DNA of 17,705 bases, from NCBI GenBank assembly GCA_018400215.1, contig JAGYNF010000011.1:1-17705 (forward strand), in the 5' to 3' direction. Below the pieces are notes generated by a model. That model was not told the origin of the DNA, ran no database searches, and saw only the letters and a list, made by a program, of their open reading frames with translations. Source of the stretch: Cyanobium sp. M55B138 (GTDB lineage Bacteria > Cyanobacteriota > Cyanobacteriia > PCC-6307 > Cyanobiaceae). Each line of letters begins with the position of its first letter. Within the stretch, counting starts at the first letter, position 1. Shown piece after piece: positions 15,011 to 17,705 of this stretch. The position numbers and the translations under genes are program-made.

Positions 15011-15337
15011 ATGGAGGCCGGTGCCGCCGCCAACCTCTCCAGCGAGCGACGAGACCTGCACTGCAGCGTGATTGGCCTCACCGTGAAGGTGGGCCTGGTG
15101 TTGATGGCTGCCGTGAGCCTGGTGCGGCTGGCCGGCACCTACCAGGAACGCATGGATCGCCAGGGGGAACTGGCGGCGGTGCTGCAGCTGGAGCAGGCCA
15201 AGCTGGCCAAGGCACGGGAGCGCTTTGACGTGCTGTTCAGCATGGATGGCGAGCAGAGGCTGATCCGTGAGCAGAACCAGTGGATCGCCCCCAACCGCCT
15301 GCGGGTGGTGTGGAAGCCGGTGGCAGGGGCCCCCTGA
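15011..15337 (+). CDS. small one-TM coiled-coil protein, FtsB/DivIC-like architecture
   Basis: From ATG 15011 the protein has 108 residues; a TTG start at 14936 would add 25 basic, Pro-rich residues and cannot be excluded. A short cytoplasmic N-terminus precedes one membrane helix at about 22-41 (LTVKVGLVLMAAVSLVRLAG). A heptad-like helix with many Gln/Glu/Leu follows (ERMDRQGELAAVLQLEQAKL). The end, FSMDGEQRLIREQNQWIAPN then RLRVVW, resembles the FtsB/DivIC C-terminal hairpin (E. coli FtsB: GGQEAIEERARNELGMIRPG). This topology is that of septum-formation initiator proteins. The similarity is by eye; I do not know a named family for it. It lies between psaM and por on the same strand, 54 bases before por. 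Confidence 0.7.
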   Translation: MEAGAAANLSSERRDLHCSVIGLTVKVGLVLMAAVSLVRLAGTYQERMDRQGELAAVLQLEQAKLAKARERFDVLFSMDGEQRLIREQNQWIAPNRLRVVWKPVAGAP

Positions 15338-15340
15338 ATC

Positions 15341-16817
<1,477 letters not shown>

Positions 16818-16949
16818 GGACGATCAGCGACTGGCCGGACGGTACCGGCTCCAGCCCCATGGGCAAGGGTGGGGGCAAAGGGGCGCGGGTTAAGATCCGG
16901 CCCCAGCCCACCAGACCAGTTTTTTCGGCCCTCCTTCGCTCACCGCGTC
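16818..16949 (+). promoter_or_regulatory. divergent upstream region and probable csoS1D promoter
   Basis: Within the 132-base gap TAAGAT (16891-16896) fits the TAnnnT -10 consensus on the plus strand, the same hexamer found before the site-2 protease gene. Transcription would start near 16903, followed by an unusual run of six T (16920-16925). This favours a csoS1D start codon downstream of 16903. Confidence 0.35.
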
Positions 16950-17705
16950 TTGCCTTCCACCCGCCGCCCACGTGAGAACCAGACGGTTCCTGGCCGGCTG
17001 GGGTTGCGCTTAAGCCGTGACAGCAGCGCCGGCCCCAGCATCACCGGCACCGTGGTCGGTGGCGTGGGCTCCCGCGCTGATCAGGATGGCGCCAGCTGTG
17101 TGATCACCACAGACAGTGAAGGGGCCCGGCTGGCCCGGATGACCAGCCATGTGGAGTCGATTGAGCTGCGCACCTATGTGTTCCTCGACTCACTGCAACC
17201 CCAACTGGCCGCCTACATGGGCACCGTGAGCCAGGGCTTCCTGCCCATTCCCGGAGATGCCTGCCTGTGGCTGGAGGTGTCGCCGGGGATGGCCGTGCAC
17301 CGCGTCACAGACATCGCCCTCAAGGCCAGCACCGTGCGCCTGGGTCAGATGATCGTGGAGCGGGCCTTTGGTTCGCTGGCCCTCTACCACCGGGATCAGA
17401 GCAATGTGCTCCACTCCGGGGATGTGGTGCTGGAGGCGATCGGCAGCCGTTATGAACAGCGCAGCCTGGCGGATGTGACCTGGACGGAGATCATCCGTGC
17501 CATCACCCCGGACCATGCGGTGTTGATCAATCGCCAGAACCGGCGTGGCTCGATGATCCAGGCCGGCATGAGCATGTTCATCCTCGAGACCGAACCGGCG
17601 GGTTACGTTCTGATTGCGGCGAATGAGGCCGAGAAGGCCAGCAACATCACCGTCGTGGATGTGAAGGCCGTCGGGGCGTTTGGACGCCTCACCCTGGCCG
17701 GGCGC
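16950..17705 (+). CDS. csoS1D: alpha-carboxysome tandem-BMC shell protein CsoS1D, 3' end beyond window
   Basis: An open frame runs off the right edge, giving 252 residues from TTG 16950. Residues from about 70 on match CsoS1[78 protein letters not shown] and [17 protein letters not shown]. The protein has two BMC domains in tandem and forms trimers that stack as gated pores for larger metabolites such as RuBP; the E-R pair (137-138, in MIVERAF) corresponds to the gating Glu/Arg of the Prochlorococcus structure. Roughly the last 20 residues are missing. The start is uncertain: no ATG lies in frame, the frame is open far upstream (GTG at 16869 also possible), and TTG 16950 is preferred by the promoter position. 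Expect the Rubisco/carboxysome operon to the right. Confidence 0.92.
   Translation, partial: MPSTRRPRENQTVPGRLGLRLSRDSSAGPSITGTVVGGVGSRADQDGASCVITTDSEGARLARMTSHVESIELRTYVFLDSLQPQLAAYMGTVSQGFLPIPGDACLWLEVSPGMAVHRVTDIALKASTVRLGQMIVERAFGSLALYHRDQSNVLHSGDVVLEAIGSRYEQRSLADVTWTEIIRAITPDHAVLINRQNRRGSMIQAGMSMFILETEPAGYVLIAANEAEKASNITVVDVKAVGAFGRLTLAGR

Overview
The window is a gene-dense, high-GC stretch of a cyanobacterial chromosome. The decisive markers are a CsoS1D-type alpha-carboxysome shell protein at the right end, light-dependent protochlorophyllide reductase (por), psaM, a cyAbrB regulator, a Tab2 homologue, a CRR6-type NDH-1 maturation factor and the alkane pair ado/aar. CsoS1D points to an alpha-cyanobacterium (form IA Rubisco, Synechococcus/Cyanobium/Prochlorococcus lineage). 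The high GC favours a Cyanobium-like or high-GC Synechococcus rather than Prochlorococcus; this is an inference, as no phylogenetic marker gene is present.

Layout. (1) 1-265, minus: the first 40 codons of an MBL-fold hydrolase, overlapped by a possible small membrane protein. (2) 367-2055, plus: a large FAD-dependent dehydrogenase, convergent with a cyAbrB regulator (2081-2446, minus). (3) 2562-5537, minus: a compact operon of an S1-domain RNA-binding protein, Tab2 (overlapping it by 4 bases) and the laccase-domain protein PgeF. (4) 5588-10905, plus: creatininase-family protein, ado, aar, accA, a short-chain dehydrogenase and folE. Ado and Aar turn fatty acyl-ACP into alka(e)nes, and AccA supplies malonyl-CoA for the same fatty acids. 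(5) 10916-12111, minus: trpF followed by a small secreted protein. (6) 12192-13478, plus: a site-2 protease with C-terminal CBS-like domain, overlapping tail-to-tail a lipoate-ligase-like gene (minus), which follows crr6 (minus). (7) 14761-16387, plus: psaM, a small one-TM coiled-coil protein, and por. (8) 16359-16817, minus: an unrecognised 152-residue protein, then csoS1D (plus) running off the right edge.

As I remember it, gene order closely follows the ado-to-carboxysome region of Prochlorococcus and marine Synechococcus. The notable difference is that chlL-chlB-chlN, which I expect directly after por, are not there. No tRNA, rRNA, CRISPR array, insertion sequence or phage gene was found, and no gap between genes exceeds 300 bases. 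I do not see a dramatic new defence or mobile system. The best leads are the missing chlLBN, the FtsB/DivIC-like protein between psaM and por, a sharply AT-rich patch inside ado, and two convergent gene pairs whose 3' ends run into each other.
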